DNA of 64,000 nt from positions 186,001-250,000 of the forward strand of contig JADDMT010000039.1 of the NCBI GenBank assembly GCA_021401465.1, in the 5' to 3' direction. Origin of the DNA: Teratosphaeria epicoccoides (lineage: Eukaryota > Ascomycota > Dothideomycetes > Mycosphaerellales > Teratosphaeriaceae). Positions 32,133-41,475 of this stretch are shown here, one piece after another (position 1 is the stretch's first letter; each line of letters opens with the position of its first letter). Both the position numbers and the translations under genes were made by a program. Below the pieces are notes generated by a model. The model had not been told where the DNA came from. It worked only from the letters and a program-made list of their open reading frames with translations, and searched no databases.

Positions 32133-33875
32133 ATGCGAGCGCGCACAGTCATGCTCAAGCTGTGGAAACAGCAGCGCCGCCTCCCCCGATCACTCCTCGC
32201 CGTCGCCGTCGCCGGCGGCCTCGCCACCCTGTCACAATCCTCCATCGCCCACCGCCGTCTGGTCGAGAGCACCCACGCCGAACCGCCTCCTCCCCCGCCC
32301 AAGGACGAGAATGCCTGGGTCGTGGAGGAGTCGCGCAAGAAGAAGGGCGCGAGCAAAGAGGAGAACCGAGACATGATCTCGAGTCAACACCACCAAGTCA
32401 AGCGATCGTGGGAGCATCCCGGTGTCTACGCCTGGGGCAGCAACACGGGTCGCGTCGTCGCGCCCGCGAGCTCAGACACCGTCGTCAAGACCCCGAGACG
32501 GATCCCCTTTTTCAATGGGAAGCTCCTGAGAGATGTCAAGATGGACCGGAACTTTGGTGCGGCCATCGACGAGCGAGGGGATCTGCTGCAGTGGGGAAAT
32601 GGGTACGCTCCGGACACAACGCTGCCCGTCACCACGCTCGCCGGCAAGGACCTGATCGCATTGACCATCTCACGTGATCGAATCCTGGGTCTCTCGGGCA
32701 ATGGCAACGTCTACAGCCTCCCCGTCTCCGCCGAGGACCAGGCAGCGGGCGTCAAGCCGTCCGAGTCGACGTGGATCCCATTCTGGACCAGCCGCAGTGC
32801 CGTCTCATATCGCCTGCTCCAGCCGAAAGATTTGTCCTACTCCGAAAAGGTCACCTCACTGGACAGCGGCCTGGAGCACGCCCTCCTGCTCACATCCAAA
32901 GGTCGTCTCTTCTCAACCGCCGCCGCATCCGATTCGTTCCCCAACCGTGGCCAGCTCGGCGTCTCCGGTCTCACGTTCGCAACACGCCCGGATGGGCCGT
33001 ACGACCAGCCCCACGAGATCGCCACCCTTCGCGGCTTTCACATCGCCAAGATCGCGTGCGGCGACCGCCACTCCCTCGCGCTGGACAAAGAAGGCCGCGT
33101 CTTCGGCTGGGGCGACAACACCTCCGGACAGCTGGGCTTCGACAACACCGCCGAGAGCTCAATCGTCGACGCGCCCTCACTCCTGCCGCTGCAACGCCTC
33201 TACGCAGGCTCCAGCCAGGTCTCGACCGTGACCAAGATCTTCGCCGGGGGCAACAACTCCTACATCACCGTCGACGCCCGCAAGGTCTCCGCTCAGACGG
33301 GTGGCAACCTCAGTGTCGAGGACGAAGCAAAGGTGAACCGAGGCGTGGGCAAAGTCACGGCAGACACCTGGGCGTTCGGCCAAGGCATTACCGGCAGTCT
33401 CGCCAACGGCCGCTGGACCCACGTGCAATCCACCCCCACCAAAATCCCCACGCTCTCCGGCCTCTTCGAGTACGACGAGAAGAAGCACACCACCGTCCCC
33501 ATCCGCCTCTCGCACCTCTCCGTCGGCTCCTCGCACGCGGCCGCCGTCATGCAAAACGTGACGTACACCGCCGCCTCCGACCAGACGAGCACCGACGACA
33601 CGAATTGGGGCGCCGACATTGTGTTTTGGGGAGGGAACGAGCACTACCAGCTCGGCACGGGGAGGCGGAACAACATGGCGACGCCCACATATCTCCAGCC
33701 GTTGGATATGGCGGCTGAGATCCAGCGCGCGAAGAAGAGTACGGGGAGTAAGGAGGAGCATCGATTCCACATCACCCCGCGGGCGAAGGCAAAACTCGGC
33801 GATGGGCGCGTGAAGGAGGTGGAGCAGAGGGTCGAGTGTGGGAGGGGCGTCACTTGTGTGTATTCGGCGACGTAG
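32133..33875 (+). CDS. FMP25: mitochondrial RCC1-repeat protein, Fmp25/RCC1L-like
   Basis: An intronless 580-residue frame. A basic N-terminus (RARTVMLKLWKQQRRLPRS) followed by a hydrophobic stretch (LLAVAVAGGLATL) fits mitochondrial import and inner-membrane anchoring. RCC1-type blades follow: GVYAWGSNTGRV, GDLLQWGNGY, GLEHALLLTSKGRLFSTAA, RGQLGVSG, CGDRHSLALDKEGRVFGWGDNTSGQLGF, and FWGGNEHYQLGTGRRNN. Yeast Fmp25 is needed for complex III assembly and human RCC1L works in mitochondrial ribosome biogenesis; one of these roles is inferred. The start was chosen as the first ATG in frame; MLKLWKQ at residue 7 is an alternative. Confidence 0.9.
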   Translation: MRARTVMLKLWKQQRRLPRSLLAVAVAGGLATLSQSSIAHRRLVESTHAEPPPPPPKDENAWVVEESRKKKGASKEENRDMISSQHHQVKRSWEHPGVYAWGSNTGRVVAPASSDTVVKTPRRIPFFNGKLLRDVKMDRNFGAAIDERGDLLQWGNGYAPDTTLPVTTLAGKDLIALTISRDRILGLSGNGNVYSLPVSAEDQAAGVKPSESTWIPFWTSRSAVSYRLLQPKDLSYSEKVTSLDSGLEHALLLTSKGRLFSTAAASDSFPNRGQLGVSGLTFATRPDGPYDQPHEIATLRGFHIAKIACGDRHSLALDKEGRVFGWGDNTSGQLGFDNTAESSIVDAPSLLPLQRLYAGSSQVSTVTKIFAGGNNSYITVDARKVSAQTGGNLSVEDEAKVNRGVGKVTADTWAFGQGITGSLANGRWTHVQSTPTKIPTLSGLFEYDEKKHTTVPIRLSHLSVGSSHAAAVMQNVTYTAASDQTSTDDTNWGADIVFWGGNEHYQLGTGRRNNMATPTYLQPLDMAAEIQRAKKSTGSKEEHRFHITPRAKAKLGDGRVKEVEQRVECGRGVTCVYSAT

Positions 33876-33917
33876 CAAGCTGAGCGTGCGCATCGTGCAT
33901 CATCTGTCAGGTATATA

Positions 33918-33923
33918 AATAAA
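33918..33923 (+). terminator. AATAAA polyadenylation-like signal
   Basis: AATAAA lies 43 bp after the FMP25 stop, in a TATATAAATAAA context. Fungal polyadenylation signals are loose, so this is only suggestive. Confidence 0.4.
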
Positions 33924-34018
33924 GCTCTGTCACAGCCAGGGATATATATACCTCTGTACGCCAGAACGTGCGCATCCAGCCGTCGCAAAGCGGAGTTGAA
34001 TCGAGGTCTTCAATGATC

Positions 34019-34022
<4 letters not shown>

Positions 34023-34050
<28 letters not shown>
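34023..34050. repeat. CT dinucleotide microsatellite, 14 copies
   Basis: Fourteen perfect CT units between two convergent genes. Confidence 0.95.
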
Positions 34051-34053
<3 letters not shown>

Positions 34054-34747
34054 CATCCAGCTCGGTCGTCATCCCCCACCAGCATCAGCCACTATGGGCG
34101 CTGCGGTACATCGTGCTGTGCGCGATCAGAGCGTGCGGCTGGTCCCCGGGCAGTCGGAAGGTGTCGAAGGTCGCCGTGGCGGGGCGACTGGATCGTCCAC
34201 TCCACCTGCAGCCTCTGGGACGCACCGACGTCCTGGGGACTGATTGTCTTAGCACCTGCGTGCGTCAGCGCTCGTGCTCGTAAGCCCCCTCGGGGTCGGT
34301 CGATCGCAGTCCGCGTACCTGTGATCAAGAAGCCGCAGGAATGAGCTTGACATCTCAGCTCGGGCTAGGTCGTGATGGGTCCTTTCCAGAGCGGACGTCG
34401 AGTGGCTTTTGCATCGGGGACCGCTGCGTCAGCGTCACGGGCTTCGGCGTCGGGTGTTCAGAGGGTCGAGGCCGCACTTTGAGAGTCCTCGGGGAAGCTG
34501 TCCAGAATCTCTTGCCGTGACAGGTGGTCAGTTGACAGGCGGCTGGGGGGCCGTGTGGAACGAAGCGTGATGAGTCAGAGACGTACAAAGCCTGGTCGCG
34601 TGTGTATGCCCACTCAGCCTGCCACGCTCGAGAAGGTCCAAGATGCCACGCACCGAGAATGATCCCGTCTCAGCCAAGAGTGCGTGATTGTGGTCGATGC
34701 AAGCATTGCGAAGATCATAAGCCGCATCGCACGCGCTTCACAAGGTC

Positions 34748-36385
34748 TCATGTCACGCGAGCGACGCTAGCCTGGTGTCCTTTGAGGACCAGCTTGGTCG
34801 TGAACATGGCACGAATACCGCCAGTGTTGCGCTCGGTGACACGAGCGTGGAAGACCATGTTTAAGCCATCCTTACCGTCATCATGAACGCCCACCGATCC
34901 AGGGGCAGTAAGACCATAGTCACCAGTCTTCAGCAGCGGATTAGCGGCACGAGTATACGGGCCCTCGACTTTCGTTGCGGTTGCGTACTTGACGTCATAC
35001 GAAGGCGCTCGTGTGCATCCGGATGAGAAGAACAAGAAGTATACGCCCTCCCTCGAGCGTACCAAAGCCGGAGCTTCGATCAACGGACCATCGGAGTCAA
35101 TGCGGTCGAGAACTTGCGTTGCACTGCCGTCCTTGGTCACACCGTCTTCTTTCATCTTCTGCAGCATCAGAGGCGTGGACACTATCGGTTCCACAGTGTT
35201 GCCACATACACCACCGTGCCCGATGTTGTTGCCGTCAATCTTGTATACGACATAGAGCGATCCATCCTTGTCTTCAAAGCCAGCAGGATCGATTGCACCG
35301 CCTTGCTCGATCTGGCAAGCCAACGTCTCATTGAGTGGCTCATAAGGACCTGCTGGGTCGAGTCCAGTCGAGACAGCTGCGCCCACACAATGCGGCGATG
35401 GGTGTCCCTGAATTGTCGCACTGATTGATTCATTGTCTGCTGAATGCTTGAGGGCCGCGTAGTACAATACGAATTTCTTGTCCGTCGCTCGCTGATTGAT
35501 GCCCGGAGCCCAGACATTGGCCCTTGGGAGATGGTGTGCTTTTGCTGTGAGGCCCTGGGTCGCCCACAAACCAGGAGTAGGCAGAGGGTCATGGGTCGAA
35601 CTTAGCAAGTCCCATGTGACAAAGTTCGTTGATGTGGCCATCTGAATGTTCGATGCGCCATCGTCGTACGCGGTAAAGTTGCCCGGCTGGTCGAGTATGC
35701 CTGCAGCGTTGTTAGTGGCGAACGCGTAGTACGTTCCATTGAACAGCCAAAATGTCGGATCAGGGAAATTCGCAGCAATAGCAGCTCGTATCGGTGAAGA
35801 TCCGCTCGTGACAGGCGGTGGGATTGTACGATTGTGTGAAGTTCGGTGGACCACCACTGCTTTGCGGGAGTCTTTCAGGGTCACAGCCGTTACTGCCGCC
35901 GCCACTCCGAACAGTATAACAAGCAGCATGGTGCCCGATATGATTGAGCCGATTGACAAGAACGAGAAGCGCCTATTGCTCGCCTTGTCTGCCTTTGCTG
36001 CATCCTTGTCCGCGGGACGGCAGAAATGTGTCTGCCAAAATGAGAGCTTGGTGTCATTCGTTTCCTCGACATGATCAATGGGAGACTTTCGGTCTGTTGC
36101 GTGCGCGAACGCCTTTTCGTGCGATTGCCTTTCGGCAGCTCCAGGAGACTGAAACATGTGAAGTGATGTTCTCTTGGGCGTGGGCGGTATTTCGACACTG
36201 GGGCTGAATCCTGATGTTCGAGGGCTCGCGGTATGTAGAGAGGCCTGCCCCTCGACGCCAGCAACTCCAACACCGGTCCGCGTGACGATGGCAGCGGGGC
36301 GTTTGCGGAAAGTTGCACTCTCGACTGGCGACATCGGTGAGCTTGACTGTCTCAGTCGTCTCCCGACAGTACTTGTGTTTTCCAT
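34748..36385 (-). CDS. membrane-anchored glycoside hydrolase family 43 protein
   Basis: An intronless 545-residue frame from MENTSTVG; an in-frame ATG 28 codons upstream is less likely. A Ser/Pro-rich cytosolic region of 140 residues precedes one helix (about 141-169, GSIISGTMLLVILFGVAAAV), giving a type II topology with the enzyme outside. The GH43 five-blade propeller starts at AAIAANFPDPTFWLFNG, whose Asp should be the general base; GGAIDPAGFEDKDG holds the middle Asp, and LIEAPALV the general acid Glu. FFSSGCTRAPSYDVKYA is also typical. Family members cut arabinan, xylan or galactan side chains. Membrane tethering suggests action on the cell's own wall or local substrate capture; that is inference. 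Confidence 0.88.
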   Translation of the reverse strand: MENTSTVGRRLRQSSSPMSPVESATFRKRPAAIVTRTGVGVAGVEGQASLHTASPRTSGFSPSVEIPPTPKRTSLHMFQSPGAAERQSHEKAFAHATDRKSPIDHVEETNDTKLSFWQTHFCRPADKDAAKADKASNRRFSFLSIGSIISGTMLLVILFGVAAAVTAVTLKDSRKAVVVHRTSHNRTIPPPVTSGSSPIRAAIAANFPDPTFWLFNGTYYAFATNNAAGILDQPGNFTAYDDGASNIQMATSTNFVTWDLLSSTHDPLPTPGLWATQGLTAKAHHLPRANVWAPGINQRATDKKFVLYYAALKHSADNESISATIQGHPSPHCVGAAVSTGLDPAGPYEPLNETLACQIEQGGAIDPAGFEDKDGSLYVVYKIDGNNIGHGGVCGNTVEPIVSTPLMLQKMKEDGVTKDGSATQVLDRIDSDGPLIEAPALVRSREGVYFLFFSSGCTRAPSYDVKYATATKVEGPYTRAANPLLKTGDYGLTAPGSVGVHDDGKDGLNMVFHARVTERNTGGIRAMFTTKLVLKGHQASVARVT

Positions 36386-37485
36386 GGCCGTTGGAAAGTT
36401 TGCCCTCAAACGGTCACTATGCACCCACACGCTTCTGATTCGCCAGTGACTTGGAGATGCAGACTTCAATTGGCTGGAATGCGGTCGGCTAGGAGAGATC
36501 AGAGAGCAGGCTCGCTCGTCTTCGAGGCAGACACAGAGGTCTGCTGCCGCGCATATTTCAAGTCACTTGCGAGCTCCAGGTGGTCGCAGTGAACCAGGCA
36601 CAGTCACAAAGGCCAACATCCCCTAATGCGGACTGTGCCTCACAAAGGAAGACACGAGCAAGAGGCTGTGTACTTCTACCACTGCGGCTGAAGCCAAAAG
36701 GGAGACTCTAATTTGCTGTGCACAGTGCCGCTGATCTTGGTTCCAAAATAGCAAAATAGGAACCCAACACTGACGCCAGGGATCGTCCGCTTGCATGCAT
36801 GTGGTGCTTGGCGGTGTTTCTAGCAAGAAGACTGGCTGTGCTCAGCCTGTACCTGTCTCGGCAAAAGCTTAGCTTCCAACCTACTCCGTCGCGTGGCACT
36901 CGGTCGTATATGGATAATTCCTACGGAAGCGTCTGCATGTGTGTGTTTCAGGTGCCTCACGACGACATGAAAAGCGAGCGCTGTCCACTGCGTTGAGGCG
37001 GGGCAACGTGTCCATGTTGCGTGGTTGGAAACAGCGTAATAATCGCCGGGAAGCTGCAAGTCAATTACGAAAGACACACGGCGTGGCAGCGCGTCAAGGC
37101 TATCGCGAGTTCCGTCGTCCTCTGCGTGCATGTGTGCTTCTAATACGTACCGGTTGACGCTGCCGTGAGAGAATTGACGGCATGATCAAGTTGACCGCAT
37201 GCAATGCAGCGTGCAGCATGCGAGCGCTGGGCCGGGACGGAGGAGCTGGCAAAGCCATCGCTTTCCTGGTAGACGGAATACCACATGCGATACTGGTAAG
37301 GCTCGTTGGCAATGCCCGTTGATGCTGTTTCGTCAACGACTTCCTTTCAATGTACAGAACAGTACTGCTGGAGTGGTTCTAGCTTCGCCTTCGTCTGGCT
37401 TTACATGGCACTCGACCTGACCCAAGCCCACATCGCGCGCCGAATAAAGCTACTAACAGTACGTAGAACTAGTTCCATGTCCCAT
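36386..37485. other. intergenic, about 1.1 kb
   Basis: Between the minus-strand GH43 gene and the minus-strand NUO40 gene. No recognisable gene or repeat. Confidence 0.4.
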
Positions 37486-38720
37486 CTACTGGTCGTCGAG
37501 GACATGTAGGTACTTCTTCTCCTCGCGCTTTTCCTTCTCAGTCATAGGTGGCAAGTCGTAGTATGCAGAGCTGCGGTAATGTTGCTGTGATCCCATTAGT
37601 CAATGCTCGACGGCTGGAAAACAGTATGGAGAATCCTGTCACCCACCAAGTACTTGAAAGTAAAGTTTGCAATGTCACCAGGCTCAATATCGAGGTCTTT
37701 GAATGTCTTTGCCGTTTCGTCGATGAATTGGTCCAAATGCTCCCTCTCCACCTCATCCGCGCTGCCGACTGGGAACCAGAGGAGCTTATTGAGGTAACGA
37801 AGAGTAAGGGCAAGCGGAGCCTTGGGAATGTTGATATGTCGCCTCTTGCTCAGAATTTCGCGGTCCACCATCTCCGAAATCTCGCGCAGGCTATACTGCT
37901 TTGGACCGAAGAGCTCGTACGTCTGACCAGCCGTCTCGTCATTGAAAGAGATGGTCTCAAGTGCCATTCCGACGTCAATGACGTGCACTGGCCAGAAACG
38001 TTCCTCCATGTTGTTTGTGGTGATAATGTTCTTTGCGCCAGCGAGACGGTGGAGCAGGCGGTCCTCGAAGCCGAACATTGGTGATGGGCGTACAATAGTA
38101 GTCTCAGGGAAGATCTCTCGCGCGATCTGCTCACTCCTCCACTTTGTCCTGAAGAACTCGGATGGGGATTTGGGGTGTACTGAGTGAGACGAGACGTGGA
38201 TGAAACGGTCGATGTCGTACTTCGCCACGGCATTCGCGATGCGGTGCGTGCCCTCGACATGCACGTCTTCCAGGTCGAAGTTTTTCGTTGGGTAGTCGCG
38301 GCCAACCAGGTTGAGCACAATGTCCGAGTGCCGCACGCTCTCCTCAATGCTTGCAGTATTCCTGAGATCGTACTCAAGAAAGACTACTCTGCCCAAATCT
38401 CCTGCCACCTTCAGATGGCGCTTGGCCATCTCCTCGCGGAAGGGCACCACGACTGTGCATCCTTGCCTAGCAAGTCTGTTGACAATGTATCTCCCCAAGA
38501 AACCCGTTGCGCCGAAGACGGTCGCTGTGTGGCCGCCCAGACTGCTTCTGCCGCCTGCGACTCTGATGATTGGCTTTCCTGTCCTCGTAACCGCAATGTC
38601 GGACTGCGTGCCCAGATGCCGCCGCGATGGAAGTGTTGCAATGGCTGTCTTCGTGGGGGGCGTCTTCAGGACAGCGCAGCGGGCAAGCGGGCGGCTCAGA
38701 ACCATCGTGCTGGTCGCCAT
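37486..38720 (-). CDS. nuo40: complex I 40-kDa subunit (NDUFA9 homologue)
   Basis: Two exons, 37647-38720 and 37486-37584, with a 62-bp intron (GTGGGT...TCACAG), 390 residues. A basic, Ser/Thr-rich presequence (MATSTMVLSRPLARC) leads to HTATVFGATGFLGRYIVNRLA, the NAD(P)-binding GxxGxxG loop of the atypical short-chain dehydrogenase fold. VVVPFREE, DIVLNLVGRDYPTKNF, HVSSHSVHPKSPSEFFRTK and GPKQYSLREISEMV follow. The last exon gives the family's end, QHYRSSAYYDLPP...HVLDDQ, which the unspliced frame would lose. The subunit sits in the matrix arm of NADH:ubiquinone oxidoreductase and binds NADPH structurally. Confidence 0.95.
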
Positions 38721-39140
38721 GCCCGCAGTGTGTAAGTGGAGGTCGGGCGTGTTGGTAGTCTGGTAGTCCTCCCAACCCTCACAGCTCCATTTGTGCCGAA
38801 ACGCCGATGAGGCGCAAAGGCAGCGAAACTGTATGCAAGCTGGAGACATCAAACACTCCCACCGCACGCATCATCAGACACGACATCTCCACGCGAGACG
38901 CACTGCCAATACCATCCGGCTTTAGCAGACAGTCCATCAATCGAGATCGAAGGCAGCCGCTGCGCCAAAATCTCAACAGAAGCATCACTCGTCCCATCAG
39001 CCACGATAACGTCTCGGCGGAGGGACAGAACCCAGCGCGGGAAGGTCTTCACCTTTGTCTCCTGCAATCCAGTGTAGGATTCGGAGAACATCCTGGTAGA
39101 GTCTGAGCAAGTGTTTGGCAAGCTCTTTGGGATACTAGCA
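38721..39140. promoter_or_regulatory. divergent promoter region, NUO40 and RPN9
   Basis: A 420-bp spacer between two divergent start codons. No clear core elements are visible. Confidence 0.45.
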
Positions 39141-40340
39141 ATGGAGAATGAGAAGATCAGCGACTTCCTGGCCGAGCAGCGAGATAATGCGCCAGAGGAT
39201 TTGCAGCATTATTTCTTGAGCTTCGAGGACTACTGGGAGAGAAAGCTGTGGCATGAGTTGACCGATATTCTTGTGAGGTACTATGGCGAGTCACAAAGCG
39301 CGAAGCAGAGAATACCCATCTACAACAGCTTCATCAAAACATTCGCGGACAAGATCAACCAGTTGAAGTTGGTGCAAATTGGCTTGAACACTGCATCCCA
39401 GAGCAAAGGTGCGTCATTGACGAGAGGCATACTATAACGATCAGTACTGACCGCCGGCGCAGACGACAAGGACCGTCTCACTTTCCTGCAACAGCTCACA
39501 TCCCGTGTCAACAAGCTGGAGTCGCAAGATGCCTACGTGCTCGCTCTGACATCAGTTGCTTCTGTGCGCCTAAGGTTAGGACAGAAGACCGAAGCACGCG
39601 CAGATCTGGACAAGTGCGAAGGGATTCTGGACACCTTCGATACAGTCGAGACCGTGGTCCATGCTTCGTTCTACCGTGTCAGCGCCGACTACTACCAGCA
39701 ACAACACGAGTTTGCCAACTATTATCGCACGACGCTTCTCTATCTCGCATGCGTAAAGCTCGAGGACCTTAGCACACAGGAGCGTCAGCGCACTGCCTAC
39801 GACCTCGCCATTGCTGCCCTGGTCAGTGATAGTATCTACAACTTCGGGGAGCTGCTCCTCCATCCTATCCTCGACAGCCTGAGCAACACCCCACACACAT
39901 GGCTCCGTGACCTCCTTTTTGCCTTCAACAGAGGTGACCTCCATGCCTACCAAATCCTTCAACAGCACCTGGACGCCAACACTCTGCTCCAAGACCACCA
40001 GTCCTTCCTCTATCAGAAAATATCGCTGTCCGCCCTCACACAGCTTGTGTTCTCTCGTGCGCCACAGGATCGCAGCATGACTTTTGCCACGATCAGTCAA
40101 GAAACAAAGGTGCAGCCAGATGAGATTGAGCATTTGATCATGAAGGCCTTGAGTTTGGGGTTATTGAAGGGGCAGATCGATCAGGTAGCGGAGGTTGCAA
40201 AGATTAGCTGGGTGCAGCCAAAGGTACTGGATAGGGGAGGCGTTGAGGGCATGAGAAGCAGGCTGCGCGAGTGGGATGCTGGAGTGGAGAGGCTCGGCAA
40301 CTGGATCGAGAACGTTGGGCAGGAAGTCTGGGCTGCCTAG
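39141..40340 (+). CDS. RPN9: 26S proteasome lid subunit Rpn9
   Basis: Exons 39141-39408 and 39463-40340 with a 54-bp intron (GTGCGT...GCGCAG), 381 residues, the usual length. The N-terminus ENEKISDFLAEQRDNAPEDLQHYFLSFEDYWERKLWHELTD is typical of Rpn9/PSMD13. A helical-repeat region follows, and the C-terminal PCI domain contains HTWLRDLLFAFNRGDL, FLYQKISLSALTQLVF, and the winged-helix EIEHLIMKALSLGLLKGQID. LDRGGVEGMRSRLREWDAGV ends the protein. Rpn9 is a structural part of the regulatory particle lid and acts in its assembly. The first in-frame ATG of this context is MENEK; an upstream one at 39111 adds ten residues that do not fit the family. Confidence 0.96.
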
Positions 40341-41475
40341 TCTCACTTACTCGCAATTCGTTCAGCGGTGTGGGTGTCACAGCCAGCTGCATCTTTAGTG
40401 GATGCTGCAGGAGATCGAGGATGACAAATGATAGCGCCATAGCCTGGCTGGGCGGGTACAAAATAGTGCAGATATGATCGCTTGCACATCCTGCTGCTAG
40501 CTTGCATTCTGCAGGAGGAACAGCGATGGTATGCTATGAGCTCGGGTGTATTCTCCATCGGTGGCAGACAAATGCTACGGGGATCATGCATTGTGGAGTA
40601 GATCAACATGTACAATGGCGCCATGAAAGATACACTCGGGAAATCCATCAGTCATGCCATTCTTCTAATATCCATCGCCACGACTACAGCAAGACTTTGT
40701 CAGCGTCTAGAGAGTCGAGATACTGCAGGGACGCTCATCGACTCTTGACGCCATGATAGAAAATGCTGCAGCGACATAGGAAAGATTTCCTGATCCAGGA
40801 GCTAGCACAACCTCGGCACGTCAGGAGACATAGCATTCGATCGATGCGCCCTGTGCCATCACTACTACTGCATGTGACCGGCTGCATAATAATAATGTCA
40901 CCAGGCTTCGGGGCCCTCTTGATCGACAAAAAGCCAGCCGACAGCTACACGCGGCACGACCCTTGCTGAGAAGCTGGGAACCTCCAACCATAGACAGATC
41001 CGCCAAGACGCCAAGCAAGGGTTTCATGCGGGTGAAGACGCAGCAGCGCCACATTAATCTAGAAGCAGAAGGAAGGCACGCGCGCTCCTGCTCTTTTTCC
41101 AGAGCCAAGGTTTATAGAGTTGGCCTTCGCCGTTGCTTGGCGCGACTAAACTCATATCGGATCCCTCGAGCACCATCCGTGACCGTGATATCACCATTGA
41201 TGAGACGTCGAGCGAGATGGGCGGCTTATTCCAGCTAACCTCTAACGCCTGGGTATTTTCTCCTGCTTACGCAAAGAACGAGATAGCTGGCAGTGGGTAC
41301 TGCTTAGTACAGCTGATCGCCACCGCGCCCGGGGTGTAACAGAACCCGAATGATTTGCATCTTGCTGGTTTGGTAAATCGAGATGCTTCCGTTGATCCGA
41401 GTCTAATTCCCATCACATCTTCGATGGGAGTATAGCAGTTTGAGAAATCAATGCGTCAAGGAGAAGGCAACCAAG
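40341..41475. other. intergenic, about 1.1 kb
   Basis: Between two plus-strand genes. No recognisable gene, repeat or RNA. Confidence 0.4.

Larger units (their letters stand above)
33876..34747. other. intergenic between convergent genes, with CT microsatellite
   Basis: Contains the 3' region of FMP25, a CT run and otherwise nothing recognisable before the end of the GH43 gene. Confidence 0.4.

Noticed and set aside
32771..33718. 315-codon frame inside the FMP25 gene
   Set aside because: Overlaps the RCC1-repeat gene on the same strand in another frame; Arg/Pro/His-rich, with no motif.
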